Source of the DNA: Streptomyces carminius
GTDB taxonomy: Bacteria; Actinomycetota; Actinomycetes; Streptomycetales; Streptomycetaceae
DNA: 64,000 nucleotides
Reading direction: 5' to 3'
NCBI RefSeq assembly: GCF_002794255.1
Contig: NZ_PGGW01000063.1
Coordinates: 2,501-66,500, forward strand
Part shown: positions 10,061-18,414 of the stretch, one piece after another
Position numbering within the stretch: the stretch's first letter is position 1
Layout of the letters: each line of letters starts with the position of its first letter
Translations under genes and position numbers: made by a program
The notes under the pieces: model-generated
Seen by the model: the letters and a program-made list of their open reading frames with translations, nothing else
Database searches by the model: none
What the model was told of the DNA's origin: nothing

Positions 10061-10407
10061 GACGTTGGACGGTACCGCACTCTTGAGCGGGCCGCGACGA
10101 CTCCCCGGGAGCTCACCCCCTTGTGTCGTCGTTGTGCCGTCGTTGTGTCGTCGTCGCGTCGCCGGCGTCTCGCACCGGTGCGCCGGAACCGCGCGTACGG
10201 TCGGCGGCCCGGCTGGCCCGCCACGTGCCGGAAAGCCCCGTTTTGCGGGGGCCGCCGGGGCCGTTACCTCTTCGTTCGGATACCGTCACCAAGGAGCGAT
10301 CACCGATCGAGGAGATGACCGAAACCGCACCGCCACAGCGGTGCGGGGCCGGGCCGGGCGGGCACCGGCCGTCCGGGGTCGCCGCCGCCCGGCGGACGGC
10401 TACTCTC
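10061..10407. other. divergent intergenic region, DUF3499 / zincin-like gene
   Basis: These 347 bases between divergent genes must hold both promoters. I see a short tandem repeat at 10121-10153 and a small GC stem around 10236-10249 (CCCCG...CGGGG). No convincing -35/-10 pair was found, and neither flanking gene has a strong ribosome-binding site, so one or both mRNAs may be leaderless. Confidence 0.4.
10121..10153. repeat. 11-bp tandem repeat (three copies)
   Basis: Three consecutive 11-base units (TTGTGTCGTCG, TTGTGCCGTCG, TTGTGTCGTCG) lie in the divergent intergenic region; the middle one differs by one base. They could be regulator half-sites or replication-slippage products. Confidence 0.6.
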
Positions 10408-10935
10408 ATGGTGATGAGCAACCCCGTACCGCCCCACCTGCCCGATCCGCGACCGCGTCGCCGGGATCGCCACGGGCGCGGCATGCGCGGCCCGGTCGCC
10501 CCGCCCCAGGTGCCCCTGGCCGTGAGCCGTGCCGACGTGTTCGACGATCTGGTGCGCGACTCCGCGGAGCGGCTGGAGAAGCAGTGGCCGCAGCTGTCCG
10601 GGGTGGAGTTCGTCGTGCGGGAGGTGCCGCCCGTCCGGCTGCCCCGCCCGGACGGCGACCGGTTCGGCGGGCCGGACGGGAGACCGCCGGGCGACGGGCC
10701 GGACGGCTGGGGCGACGGCTGGGCGGACGGCGACGGGGGCGTGCCGCTGGGCCGGCACGAGACGGCCCGGGACTCCCGTCCCGACCGCGTCGTCGTCTAC
10801 CGGCGCCCCGTCGAACTGCGCTCCAGGACACGCGACGACCGGGCGCGGCTCGTCCACGAGGTCGTCGTCGAGCAGGTCGCCGAACTGCTGGGGCTGGCCC
10901 CGGAGTCGATCGACCCGCGCTACGGACAGGACTGA
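10408..10935 (+). CDS. metallopeptidase-family (zincin-like) protein with degenerate motif
   Basis: Encodes 175 residues from ATG 10408; GTG 10411 and ATG 10414 are alternative starts, and none has a clear ribosome-binding site. A basic, Pro-rich N-terminus (residues 1-35) precedes VSRADVFDDLVRDSAERLEKQWPQL, the start typical of the Zincin_1/MtfA-like small metallopeptidase family. A Gly/Asp-rich insert lies near residues 85-115. The helix that should carry HExxH reads VHEVVVEQVAELLGL: the first His-Glu remains, but the second histidine is replaced. This implies no classical zinc site and perhaps no peptidase activity. The gene is conserved between the DUF3499 gene and whiB in actinobacteria. 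Confidence 0.8.
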   Translation: MVMSNPVPPHLPDPRPRRRDRHGRGMRGPVAPPQVPLAVSRADVFDDLVRDSAERLEKQWPQLSGVEFVVREVPPVRLPRPDGDRFGGPDGRPPGDGPDGWGDGWADGDGGVPLGRHETARDSRPDRVVVYRRPVELRSRTRDDRARLVHEVVVEQVAELLGLAPESIDPRYGQD

Positions 10936-10952
10936 GGCCGGGCAGGCCGTCC

Positions 10953-10983
10953 GGCCGGGGCCGCCCGCGCGGCGGCCCCGGCC
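10953..10983. terminator. bidirectional terminator between convergent genes
   Basis: A perfect 13-bp stem (10953-10965 with 10971-10983) with a 5-base loop fills the gap between the zincin-like gene (plus) and the DUF5719 gene (minus, stop at 10984). Confidence 0.8.
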
Positions 10984-12582
10984 TCAGTCGACCAGGACGG
11001 ACAGGTCCTGTTCGGCCTCGGGCACCGCCACCGTGCTCCGGTCGTCCGGCAGCGTCTGCACGGTGAACATCGGAACGCCGTCCTCCGTCCGCGTCAGCGT
11101 CCGGGCGGCGTGCACCGGCCCGCCCGAGAGCTTCTCGACGGTGAGCGCGTACCGGCCCTTGCCGCCCTGCGGGCGCAGCCCGTCGACGGCCGTCGTGGTG
11201 CCGCCCTTGAGGGTGTACGTCTTGCTGACCGGCTCGCCGCCGTCGCTGCCCGCCGAGGCCGTGACCCGCACCTTCGCGCCCTTCTCCGGTGCCACCAGCG
11301 ACAGCGCCGCCGCCTCGCCCTTCTTGTCGTCCGTGGCCGCCGCGTCGCCGCCCGCCGCGGACGCCCGCTCCCGGACCGGCCCGGTGGCGGGGACGAAGCC
11401 CATCTCCCGGTCGCCCCCCTTGCCCCGCAGCACCTGGAGCGCCGCCACCACCGGGGCGTCCCCGCCTTCCTCGGCCGGACCGAGCAGCAGGGAGCCGGCC
11501 TCGCCCCGGGTGAGGTCGCCGAGGTCCACGGCCACGGTCATACCCCGTTTGACGTGCAGGTTCTCCTGGCCTGCCGGGGTGATCGAGCCGGTGGGGGTGG
11601 CCAGCCGCACCTTCAGGTCGGCGTCCGCGTCGCCGGGTGCGAAGGCGATCAGCCGCACCCCGGTGGCGTCCGCCGGGACACCGGGCAGCACCAGGGTGCC
11701 GCGGGAGACGGCGGAGGCGGTCAGCCAGTCGCCGCCGAGCTTTTCGTCGAGCGCCTGCACCTGGGCGCCGATCCGGCCGGCGCGCGCCACGACGTGCAGG
11801 ACCACATCGGTGACCGGCTCCGTGGAGAGCGTGGAGAGCAGCACCGGGATCGTGGCGCGGCCGGGGACGTTGATGCCCTGGCCGCTGTCGGTCCGCACCG
11901 AGCCGTCCTCGCCGTACAGCTCCAGGTCGACCACGGCCGGGGTGTCGTCGGGGTTGACGAGGTGGATGTAGTCGGAGCGCGTCTCGGCGGTGCTCACCCC
12001 GGGGAACCAGAACTCGGTGTCGGGCTCGGTGCAGGAGGTCCCCAGCAGCCCGCGGCCGACGCCGGCGGTGACGAGGGTGGTCTGCTGGACCGTCCAGCCG
12101 GGGGCCAGCCGGCCGGTCGCCGACCCGGTGAGCGCGGGTGAGCCGCTGCCGTCGGTGTCAGCCGTGACCGGCCTGCCGGGCTCACTCAGCGGAACGACCT
12201 GCTCGGACTCGGCCTTCTTGCCGCTCCCGTCGCCCTTGTCGTTCTTGTCGCCCTTGTCGCCCTTGTCGGCGTTGTCGGCGTTGTCGGCGTTCCGCTGGCC
12301 GCCGCCCTCCAGGGTGCTGGCGGCGGGCAGCAGGGCGGCCGAGCCCTTCCCGGCGGCCTCCCGCCCGGCTCCGCCCTTGGGGGTGAAGGCGGTGTAGGTC
12401 GTCTCGCCGATCTCCGAGGAGGTCGGCTGCGGGCACACCAGCGTGGAACGCTCCACGGGCAGCCTGGTCGCCGCGGCGGGGCCGGTGGCGGACTCGCCGG
12501 ACGGGGCGGTCAGCGAGGCGAGGCCGGTGACGGCGGCCAGCGCGGTGACCACGCCGATCAGGGAGTAGACGGTGCGGTTCAT
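10984..12582 (-). CDS. DUF5719 family secreted/membrane-anchored protein
   Basis: Encodes 532 residues from ATG 12582. The N-terminus MNRTVYSLIGVVTALAAVTG is a single hydrophobic segment (signal peptide or anchor), so the rest is probably extracytoplasmic. Residues ~95-120 are a charged low-complexity linker of NAD, KGD and KND triplets. The remainder is beta-rich with repeated Ig-like or sandwich-like segments (VDLELYGEDGSVRTDSGQGI, LKVRLATPTGSITPAGQENL). DUF5719 is an uncharacterised actinobacterial family found next to a giant glycosyltransferase, as here. Its ATG overlaps the TGA of that gene (ATGA), so the two are translationally coupled and probably act together in cell-surface polysaccharide work. 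Confidence 0.88.
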   Translation of the reverse strand: MNRTVYSLIGVVTALAAVTGLASLTAPSGESATGPAAATRLPVERSTLVCPQPTSSEIGETTYTAFTPKGGAGREAAGKGSAALLPAASTLEGGGQRNADNADNADKGDKGDKNDKGDGSGKKAESEQVVPLSEPGRPVTADTDGSGSPALTGSATGRLAPGWTVQQTTLVTAGVGRGLLGTSCTEPDTEFWFPGVSTAETRSDYIHLVNPDDTPAVVDLELYGEDGSVRTDSGQGINVPGRATIPVLLSTLSTEPVTDVVLHVVARAGRIGAQVQALDEKLGGDWLTASAVSRGTLVLPGVPADATGVRLIAFAPGDADADLKVRLATPTGSITPAGQENLHVKRGMTVAVDLGDLTRGEAGSLLLGPAEEGGDAPVVAALQVLRGKGGDREMGFVPATGPVRERASAAGGDAAATDDKKGEAAALSLVAPEKGAKVRVTASAGSDGGEPVSKTYTLKGGTTTAVDGLRPQGGKGRYALTVEKLSGGPVHAARTLTRTEDGVPMFTVQTLPDDRSTVAVPEAEQDLSVLVD

Positions 12583-15500
12583 CCCTGGTTGCTCCTGTCG
12601 CCGTACGGGGTGCCGTCCTGGCCGTAGCCGCTGCCGTGGCCCTCGTTGCCGTAGCCGCCGTACTCCTCGCCGCCGTGGCCGCCCTGACCGTAGCCGTAGC
12701 CGTGGCCACCCTGGCCGTAGTCGTAGCCGTAGCCGCCGTAGCCGTCGTACTCGGGCCGGGGCTGCCCGCCCCGGCCCTGGTCCCGGCCGTACGGATCGGT
12801 CTGGTCGGCGTACTGCCGCTGCTCGTCCCAGCCGCCGTGGCCCTGCTGGGCGACGTACGGCTCCTGGGGCTCCTGGGGCCGGGATTCGGGCTCCGGTTCG
12901 GGTCCGGGTTCGGGTTCGGGCTCCGGGGGCGGTCCGCCCGCCGCTTCCTGGGCCGCCCGCAGTCTGCGGGCCCGGCGGCCCTCGCCCTCCACCGGCTCGT
13001 CGGGCACGGTCGCGGCGCCCACCGTCTCGGGCAGGTCGTCGTCGATCTCGCGGCGCCGCCCCGGCAGTGCCATGACCAGGACGACCAGTGCCAGGAAGCC
13101 CTGCGCCCACACCCACGCGGTGTGGGTCACGGGAGTCTCGTGCACCAGGTCCAGCCGGCCGCCCTCGGCGGGCAGCTCGAAGCCCTGCGCCCAGCGGTCC
13201 ACGGTGACCGGCTTCAGCGGACGTCCGTCCAGGGTGGCCCGCCAGCCCTCGTCCGCCGCCTCGGCGATCCGCAGCACCCGTCCTCCGGGCCCGGCGGGGA
13301 CGTCGGTGTGTGCCTCGACCGGGCCGGACGCGACGGTCACCGGTTCGGCCGCGGTGTCGGTGGCGGCACCGGTCGCCGCGCCCTCCTCCGGCTCCCCGCC
13401 GGGGACGACGGTGACCCGGGCGACCTCGGTGTCCACCCGCCACAGCGCGCCGTCGTCCTGCTCGCTCAGCCGGCTCAGGCCCGGGGTGGCGTCCAGTACC
13501 CGGGTGATGTCCCGGGGGGCGCCGTCGCGCACCAGGACGTAGCGGACCGCGTAGCCGCCGAGCTGGCCGGCCTGGTCCGCGCCGGAGCCCGCCACCAGGT
13601 TGCCGACCATCTCGCCCAGCCGCCGGTCGGCGCCCGCCGCACGGGCCAGATCGCCGTCGCCCAGCCGGACGCCGGAGCCGCGGACGAGGGTGTACGAGAC
13701 CCGGGACGCGCCCCCGGACGCGGTGGAACCGCCCGCGTCCGCGCCGTCCAGGACGAGGGTGCGCGGCCGGTCGCCGGTGCCGCTCTCCTCCGCGACGAAC
13801 GCCGGCACCTGTACCGGGCTGCGCCTCGACAGCGGTCCGTCCGCGCCGCCCACCATCCAGCCCGCCGCGGCGGCAAGCGGTCCCAGCGCGGCGGCGACGC
13901 CGATGAGCGCGGCGACCGGCTGCCGCCAGCCGAAGCTCTGCTCGGCGACCCGGCCGCGCACGCCCTCGGCACCGACCACAGCGGCGGTCAGCATCGCCAG
14001 GCCGGAGACGAGGGTGGCGGGGCCGGCCCAGCCGGAACCGTTCGCGAGAGCGGCGAAGAGCAGACCGGTCAGGGCGGTGGTCCAGGCGGCGAGGATCGCG
14101 GTCCGCCGCTCGGCGCGCAGCAGCGCGGCGAGCGCGGCCAGCACCACACCGGCGAACAGCACCCCGCCCACCGCGCCCGGCCCGCCGGGGTCGAGCAGCA
14201 GCAGACCGGTGGCGGAGGCGGCGCCCTCGCCGTACGGCAGTCCGGCCTCGCGGAGGAAGGCCGAGGGGTCGGTGAGCAGTTCCAGCGACCACGGCGCGAG
14301 CAGGACCAGCGGCACCGCCAGCAGGACGAGGGCCCGGACCGCGTACGCCACCGGATACGCGCCCTGCCGCACCCGCAGCCCCAGGACTGCCAGGGTGAGC
14401 ACGGCGGCGACGGGCCACACCACGGGGGTGAAGGCGGTGGTGAGGGCGAGCAGCAGCGCACAGGCCCACACCGCCCGCCAGGACGGCTTGTCGCCGGACG
14501 ACCGCAGCCCGGCGGCGGCGACCGCCGCACGGGCCATCAGCGGCAGGACGACCGCGAGGACCGCGGTGCCGATCCGGCCGCCCGCCAGGGCTCCGGTCAC
14601 GGCCGGGAGGAAGGCGTAGGCGACGCTGCCCCAGGCGCGCAGCAGCCGGGAGGCGACCAGCGGCCGGGAGGCGAAGTAGGCGGTGAGCCCGGCCAGCGGC
14701 ACCGAGCAGACCAGCAGCAGGGTGAGGGTGAGGCCGGTGCTGCCGAGCAGGACGGTGGCGAGGGTGGCCAGGACCGCCAGATACGGCGGCACGGTTCCGG
14801 TGCCGCCGGTGCCCACCGGCTGCCAGGCGTTCAGCCAGCGCTCCCACAGGTCGGCGGCCTCGGCGGGCGCGGGCAGCAGCGCGCCGCCGGCCAGCGCGCC
14901 GCCGCCCAGCAGGTTGCGGCAGGCGACCAGCGAGGTGACCAGCAGGACGGCGAAGAGCACCGGCGCCGGCCGGCGGGCGATCCGCTTCAGCCGGGCGAAC
15001 TGCTCGACCTCCAGGAAGTCGGCGTCGTCGTCGCCGGGACCGGTCTCGACGGCACCGTGCCGTCCGCCGGAGGAGGCTTCGGGGTCGGAGCGTCCGGCGA
15101 GGTTTCCCGCGACCTGCTCGACGGTGGCCCGCACCGTGGCGCCGGGCGGCGGGAAGAGGGGGCGCAGGTCGGAGTGGGCGACGGCGGGTCTGCCGCGCCT
15201 GCGCCGGGCGGCGAGGATCAGACCGGGGCGCAGCAGGGTGCCGACGAGCCCGGTGAACTCGTCCAGCGCCTGCCCGGGCACCTTGCCGACCAGGTAGGCG
15301 ACGATGCGCAGCGCGGTGCCCACGACCAGCCGCAGCAGGACCCAGGGCAGCAACTTGCCGGGGGTGTTGACGAGCAGCGTGTAGACGGCGCCCGCCTTGT
15401 CCACCCGGTGCGGTCCGGTGACCGAGCGGCCGACGCAGTCGATGGGCCGCCGCTCGCGGGAGGCCGCCTCGGCGTGCCGCAGGACGGCCTCGGGCGCGAC

Positions 15501-16358
15501 GAGCACCCGGTGCCCGGCGGCCTGGGCGCGCCAGCACAGGTCCACGTCGTCGCGCATCAGCGGCAGCCTGCGGTCGAAGCCGCCGAGCTCCTCGAAGACG
15601 TCGCGCCGGATGAGCATGCCGGCGGTGGAGACGGACAGCACCTGCCGCACCTGGTCGTACTGGCCCTGGTCCTGCTCGCGCCGGTCCAGGCCGGTCCAGC
15701 GGCGCCCGCTGTGGGCGACGGAGACCCCGACCTCCAGCAGCTGGCGGTTGTTGTACCAGCTGCGCAGCTTCGGTCCGACGACGGCGGCCGAGGGGCTGGC
15801 ATCGGCCACCTTCAGCAGTTCGGCGAGGGCGTCCGGCTCGGGTGCGCAGTCGTCGTGCAGCAGCCACAGCCACTGGACGGGCTCGCCGTGCGGCAGCTCG
15901 GGCAGGTCGTAGGCGTCGTCCCGCCAGGTGCGGGTGACCGGGTCCCAGCCGCTGGGCCGCTTGAGGTACGGCAGGTCGTCGGGGGTGAGGACGGGCGCGG
16001 TGCGGGCCGCCTCGTCGACGGCCGCGCCGAACCCGCTGCGGCGGGCGAGGTGCAGGACGCGGTCGGGGCCGAGGGTCTCGGTGAGCAGCCGGGCGGAGTC
16101 GTCGGCGCTGCCGGTGTCGGCGGCGACGATGTTCTGCACGGGCCGTTCCTGGTTCACGAGTCCGGCCAGCGCGTCGGGCAGCCAGCGCGCACCGTCGTGG
16201 GAGACGAGCACGGCGGTGACGACGTGGCGCGGAAACTCGGGAAGGTGGGCGTGGTCGGACACCGCGGTCTCGGGAGACCGGTGCGACGCGGACTGGGAAG
16301 CGGCGAACGCCGCTGTGGCCGCCTCGTACTGGGCCGCCGGGTGGCTGTGCACGGACAT
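12579..16358 (-). CDS. large family-2 glycosyltransferase with polytopic membrane domain
   Basis: Encodes 1259 residues from ATG 16358 (MSVHSHPAAQYEAATAAFAA). A GT2 domain spans about residues 45-330: HVVTAVLVSHDGARWLPDAL, NIVAADTGSADDSARLL, the acceptor/metal region WLLHDDCAPEPDALAELL and LMRDDVDLCWRAQAAGHRV. It is followed by roughly ten to twelve membrane helices (residues ~450-900) and an extracytoplasmic domain. The last ~90 residues are a Tyr/Gly/Gln-rich tail (YDGYGGYGYDYGQGGHGYGY). It is likely an inner-membrane enzyme extending a surface polysaccharide with a polyprenyl-linked or NDP-sugar donor; the product is unknown. It is coupled to the DUF5719 gene by a 4-base overlap and lies between the mannose genes and whiB. 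Confidence 0.9.
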   Translation of the reverse strand: MSVHSHPAAQYEAATAAFAASQSASHRSPETAVSDHAHLPEFPRHVVTAVLVSHDGARWLPDALAGLVNQERPVQNIVAADTGSADDSARLLTETLGPDRVLHLARRSGFGAAVDEAARTAPVLTPDDLPYLKRPSGWDPVTRTWRDDAYDLPELPHGEPVQWLWLLHDDCAPEPDALAELLKVADASPSAAVVGPKLRSWYNNRQLLEVGVSVAHSGRRWTGLDRREQDQGQYDQVRQVLSVSTAGMLIRRDVFEELGGFDRRLPLMRDDVDLCWRAQAAGHRVLVAPEAVLRHAEAASRERRPIDCVGRSVTGPHRVDKAGAVYTLLVNTPGKLLPWVLLRLVVGTALRIVAYLVGKVPGQALDEFTGLVGTLLRPGLILAARRRRGRPAVAHSDLRPLFPPPGATVRATVEQVAGNLAGRSDPEASSGGRHGAVETGPGDDDADFLEVEQFARLKRIARRPAPVLFAVLLVTSLVACRNLLGGGALAGGALLPAPAEAADLWERWLNAWQPVGTGGTGTVPPYLAVLATLATVLLGSTGLTLTLLLVCSVPLAGLTAYFASRPLVASRLLRAWGSVAYAFLPAVTGALAGGRIGTAVLAVVLPLMARAAVAAAGLRSSGDKPSWRAVWACALLLALTTAFTPVVWPVAAVLTLAVLGLRVRQGAYPVAYAVRALVLLAVPLVLLAPWSLELLTDPSAFLREAGLPYGEGAASATGLLLLDPGGPGAVGGVLFAGVVLAALAALLRAERRTAILAAWTTALTGLLFAALANGSGWAGPATLVSGLAMLTAAVVGAEGVRGRVAEQSFGWRQPVAALIGVAAALGPLAAAAGWMVGGADGPLSRRSPVQVPAFVAEESGTGDRPRTLVLDGADAGGSTASGGASRVSYTLVRGSGVRLGDGDLARAAGADRRLGEMVGNLVAGSGADQAGQLGGYAVRYVLVRDGAPRDITRVLDATPGLSRLSEQDDGALWRVDTEVARVTVVPGGEPEEGAATGAATDTAAEPVTVASGPVEAHTDVPAGPGGRVLRIAEAADEGWRATLDGRPLKPVTVDRWAQGFELPAEGGRLDLVHETPVTHTAWVWAQGFLALVVLVMALPGRRREIDDDLPETVGAATVPDEPVEGEGRRARRLRAAQEAAGGPPPEPEPEPGPEPEPESRPQEPQEPYVAQQGHGGWDEQRQYADQTDPYGRDQGRGGQPRPEYDGYGGYGYDYGQGGHGYGYGQGGHGGEEYGGYGNEGHGSGYGQDGTPYGDRSNQG

Positions 16359-16503
16359 CGGGGTAGGGGCCCTCCGGCCGGGGTCCGGGGGGCGTCCCCC
16401 CGGAAGGCTGCTGCGTCGGAACTGCTGTGGACCGGTCCAGGCGCGCCGGGCCACGCGGGCGGCCGCTGCGTCATGGACGGACCCACACTAATGGCTTACC
16501 GGG

Positions 16504-16536
16504 GGCCGCCGTCCGGGGTCCGGCCGGACGGCGGCC
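16504..16536 (-). terminator. 13-bp hairpin downstream of whiB (distal)
   Basis: Perfect 13-bp stem, 16504-16516 with 16524-16536, 7-base loop. It is the second of two tandem hairpins after whiB on the minus strand. Confidence 0.6.
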
Positions 16537-16556
16537 GCGGAGCGCTCCGCACAGCA

Positions 16557-16587
16557 GTACGCCTCCCGCACGGAGCGGGAGGCGTAC
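16557..16587 (-). terminator. 13-bp whiB terminator hairpin
   Basis: Perfect 13-bp stem, 16557-16569 with 16575-16587, loop ACGGA. It lies about 150 bases beyond the whiB stop codon, so a long 3' untranslated region would be expected. Confidence 0.7.
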
Positions 16588-16734
16588 CGGAAGCGATATG
16601 GGCGGTATGGGGGTTCTTCCGCTTGCGCGGGTCCCTGTCCGGTAATCCGGCCGGCGGTCCGCCGGACGGCCGGTGCGGGACGGCCGGACGGTCCGCCCCG
16701 GCGGACCGCCGGCACGGGGGCCGGTGGGCGGGGA

Positions 16735-16998
16735 TCAGACGGCGGCCTTCTTCAGACGGCGGCGCTCGCGTTCGGACAGTCCGCCCCAGATGCCGAAGCG
16801 TTCGTCGTTGGCGAGGGCGTACTCCAGGCACTCGGAGCGGACCTCGCAGGCGAGGCAGACCTTCTTGGCCTCCCGCGTCGAGCCGCCCTTCTCCGGGAAG
16901 AAGGACTCCGGGTCGGTCTGGGCGCACAACGCGCGCTCCTGCCAGCCGAGCTCCTCTTCCACCTCTTCGACCAGCAGTTGTTCGAACAGCTCGGCCAT
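16735..16998 (-). CDS. whiB: sporulation regulator WhiB (iron-sulfur Wbl protein)
   Basis: Encodes 87 residues from ATG 16998, preceded by GAGGGG. The four [4Fe-4S] ligands are Cys25, Cys48, Cys51 and Cys57 (CLACEVRSEC), followed by the turn FGIWGGL (68-74) and the basic tail ERERRRLKKAAV that contacts DNA. From residue ~17 on it matches what I remember of S. coelicolor WhiB almost letter for letter; only the first dozen residues differ. WhiB, with WhiA, controls the switch from aerial growth to sporulation septation. It is monocistronic, with an unusually long upstream region shared with the cysteine dioxygenase gene. Confidence 0.97.
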   Translation of the reverse strand: MAELFEQLLVEEVEEELGWQERALCAQTDPESFFPEKGGSTREAKKVCLACEVRSECLEYALANDERFGIWGGLSERERRRLKKAAV

Positions 16999-17804
16999 GC
17001 GCGCCCCTCGTCTGTCTTTACGTCCCCGTGATGCTGTCGTTATCGCTCCCAGCCGAACGACACGAGTGAAATTACAAGTGCGTGCATCCACCCGAGTCAA
17101 GCCGAGATCTGCTATTGGGCCCGTTATTCACTCTCCGGAACCAAGCCCTAGCATTTAGTGTTTATATCGCGACAAACTATGACAGGCAGAACGGACATCT
17201 CGCTCACCCGCCCTCCCGGAGAGCTCCCTGCCCGGGAGGACGCGAGCGGGTCCGTCCGCGTTGCCCGCCGTGCGCCGAAGGAAGCATGATCACAGTTGGA
17301 TCACGGATCCGCAACGGCGTTCGCGAGTGCACGGATGATCCGCCACCTGTCCGATCTTCGTCCGTGTAAACCTTTCATCGCCCCTGCCAACCGGATGTGG
17401 TGAAACACACCCGCCGAACGGGCCATCCGGTTGACAGCGGGACGGGGTACCCGGTCTTCTTGATGTCATGCCAGCGATTCGCGCGCTCAGCCCGGCCCGC
17501 CACTGCGGGGCCCTCCGCGCTGCCCGGACTCGCTGCCGCTGTTGTCGCCGCTGAGCTGTCGCCGCTGAAGCCGGCCGCCCGGGCCCGCCGTTGAGGCACC
17601 CGCCGAGGCGCCGCCTCCCGTGAGGCTCGTGAACCCACCGGTCCTCCGGCCTCCCCGGCGTTCGCCTCCGGTGCTCCCTCCCGCCGTTCCACCGCCTGGC
17701 CCTGCCACTTCCCGGCACGTACGGCTTCCCTCTGTTTCCCTCTGGTTTCCACTGGTTTCCTCAGTTCCCCCCCGCTCGCCCACCCCCGCTAGGAATCCCC
17801 GACC
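16999..17804. other. 806-bp regulatory region between whiB and cysteine dioxygenase
   Basis: No convincing gene was found. The first ~180 bases next to whiB are AT-richer than the rest of the window and contain the candidate promoter at 17071-17100. Bases 17140-17190 (minus-strand TAAACACTAAATGCTAGGG) could hold a second -10. Bases ~17280-17330 contain GATCAC/GGATCC short inverted elements. The right half is Pro/Arg-coding-like in several frames but has no codon bias or ribosome-binding site. A TTGACA hexamer at 17431-17436 has no matching -10. Confidence 0.55.
17071..17100 (-). promoter_or_regulatory. candidate whiB vegetative promoter
   Basis: On the minus strand TTGACT (17095-17100) and TGTAAT (17071-17076) are separated by 18 bases, close to the principal sigma-factor consensus. 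Transcription would start near 17064, giving a leader of about 66 bases with GAGGGG before the ATG. S. coelicolor whiB is known to have a constitutive and a developmental promoter; which of these this corresponds to is not shown. Confidence 0.5.
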
Positions 17805-18317
17805 GTGAACAGCGACGTCGAGATCGCAGGCGACCCGCTCGCCGTGCCGCACCTGCTGCCGCCCGTCCCCGCCCACCCCTCCACCGTCGCCGGCTTCGCC
17901 GGCCTGGCCCGGACGATCACCGCCGACCGGGCCGGCTGGGCGCCGCTCGTCCGGTACGACGCCACCACCCGCTGGTACCACCGGCTGCGCACCGGCCCCG
18001 GCTACGAGGTCTGGCTGCTGAGCTGGGTGCCCGGGCAGGGCAGCGGTCCCCACGACCACGGCCCCTCCTCCGGAGTGCTCACCGTCCTCGACGGCGAGCT
18101 GACCGAGCGGACCGCGCGCGGGGACCGCACACTCGGCGCCGGAGCGCAGCGGGTGTTCGCGCCCGGCTACGCGCACGAGGTCGTCAACGACGCCCTGGAG
18201 CCGGCCGTCAGCCTGCACGTCTACTTCCCCGGCCTCACCGAGATGCCGATGCACACCGCCCCGCACACCCTGACCTGCGCGGCTCCGGCCGCCCGCCGGG
18301 ACACGGCCGTGGGCTGA
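17805..18317 (+). CDS. cysteine dioxygenase family protein (cupin)
   Basis: Encodes 170 residues from GTG 17805. Cysteine dioxygenases are Fe(II) cupins that oxidise L-cysteine (or another thiol acid) to the sulfinate. The metal-binding motif GPHDHGPSSGVLTVLDGEL supplies two histidines, and a third is in YAHEVVND further on. Residues RTGPGYEVWLLSWVPGQGSG precede the motif as in type I enzymes. The Streptomyces protein at this locus is short (170 against about 200 residues in animals), as usual for bacterial CDO or 3-mercaptopropionate dioxygenase; the substrate cannot be assigned. It has no strong ribosome-binding site. Confidence 0.85.
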   Translation: MNSDVEIAGDPLAVPHLLPPVPAHPSTVAGFAGLARTITADRAGWAPLVRYDATTRWYHRLRTGPGYEVWLLSWVPGQGSGPHDHGPSSGVLTVLDGELTERTARGDRTLGAGAQRVFAPGYAHEVVNDALEPAVSLHVYFPGLTEMPMHTAPHTLTCAAPAARRDTAVG

Positions 18318-18414
18318 CCGCTCCCCCGCGCGCCGTGCGCGTCCCGGCCGTCTCCGGCGGTCTCCCGGCGGTCCCCTCCGTCCCGGGCCGCCGCTTGCTG
18401 AGAGACTGTCGGGC

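Larger units (their letters stand above)
16359..16734. other. intergenic region downstream of whiB
   Basis: These 376 bases between the whiB stop and the glycosyltransferase start hold two perfect hairpins (16504-16536 and 16557-16587) and, at 16660-16712, further imperfect GC inverted repeats. The remaining 145 bases before ATG 16358 should hold the glycosyltransferase promoter; no clear consensus elements are visible. Confidence 0.5.

Noticed and set aside
10984..15873. A long minus-strand frame joining the DUF5719 gene to upstream sequence
   Set aside because: The frame is open by chance upstream of ATG 12582; codon bias and the DUF5719 N-terminal hydrophobic segment put the start at 12582.
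12636..17069. A 1477-codon open frame on the plus strand across the glycosyltransferase and whiB genes
   Set aside because: It is the GC-skew mirror of the minus-strand genes: Gly/Arg/Gln-rich, no domain, and antisense to well-supported coding sequence.
17431..17460. TTGACA hexamer as a promoter for the cysteine dioxygenase gene
   Set aside because: No acceptable -10 lies 16-19 bases downstream, and the site is ~370 bp from the start codon.
17397..17594. Small open frame (65 codons) in the whiB upstream region
   Set aside because: No ribosome-binding site, Arg/Ala/Pro-rich translation and no third-position GC pattern expected of a gene.
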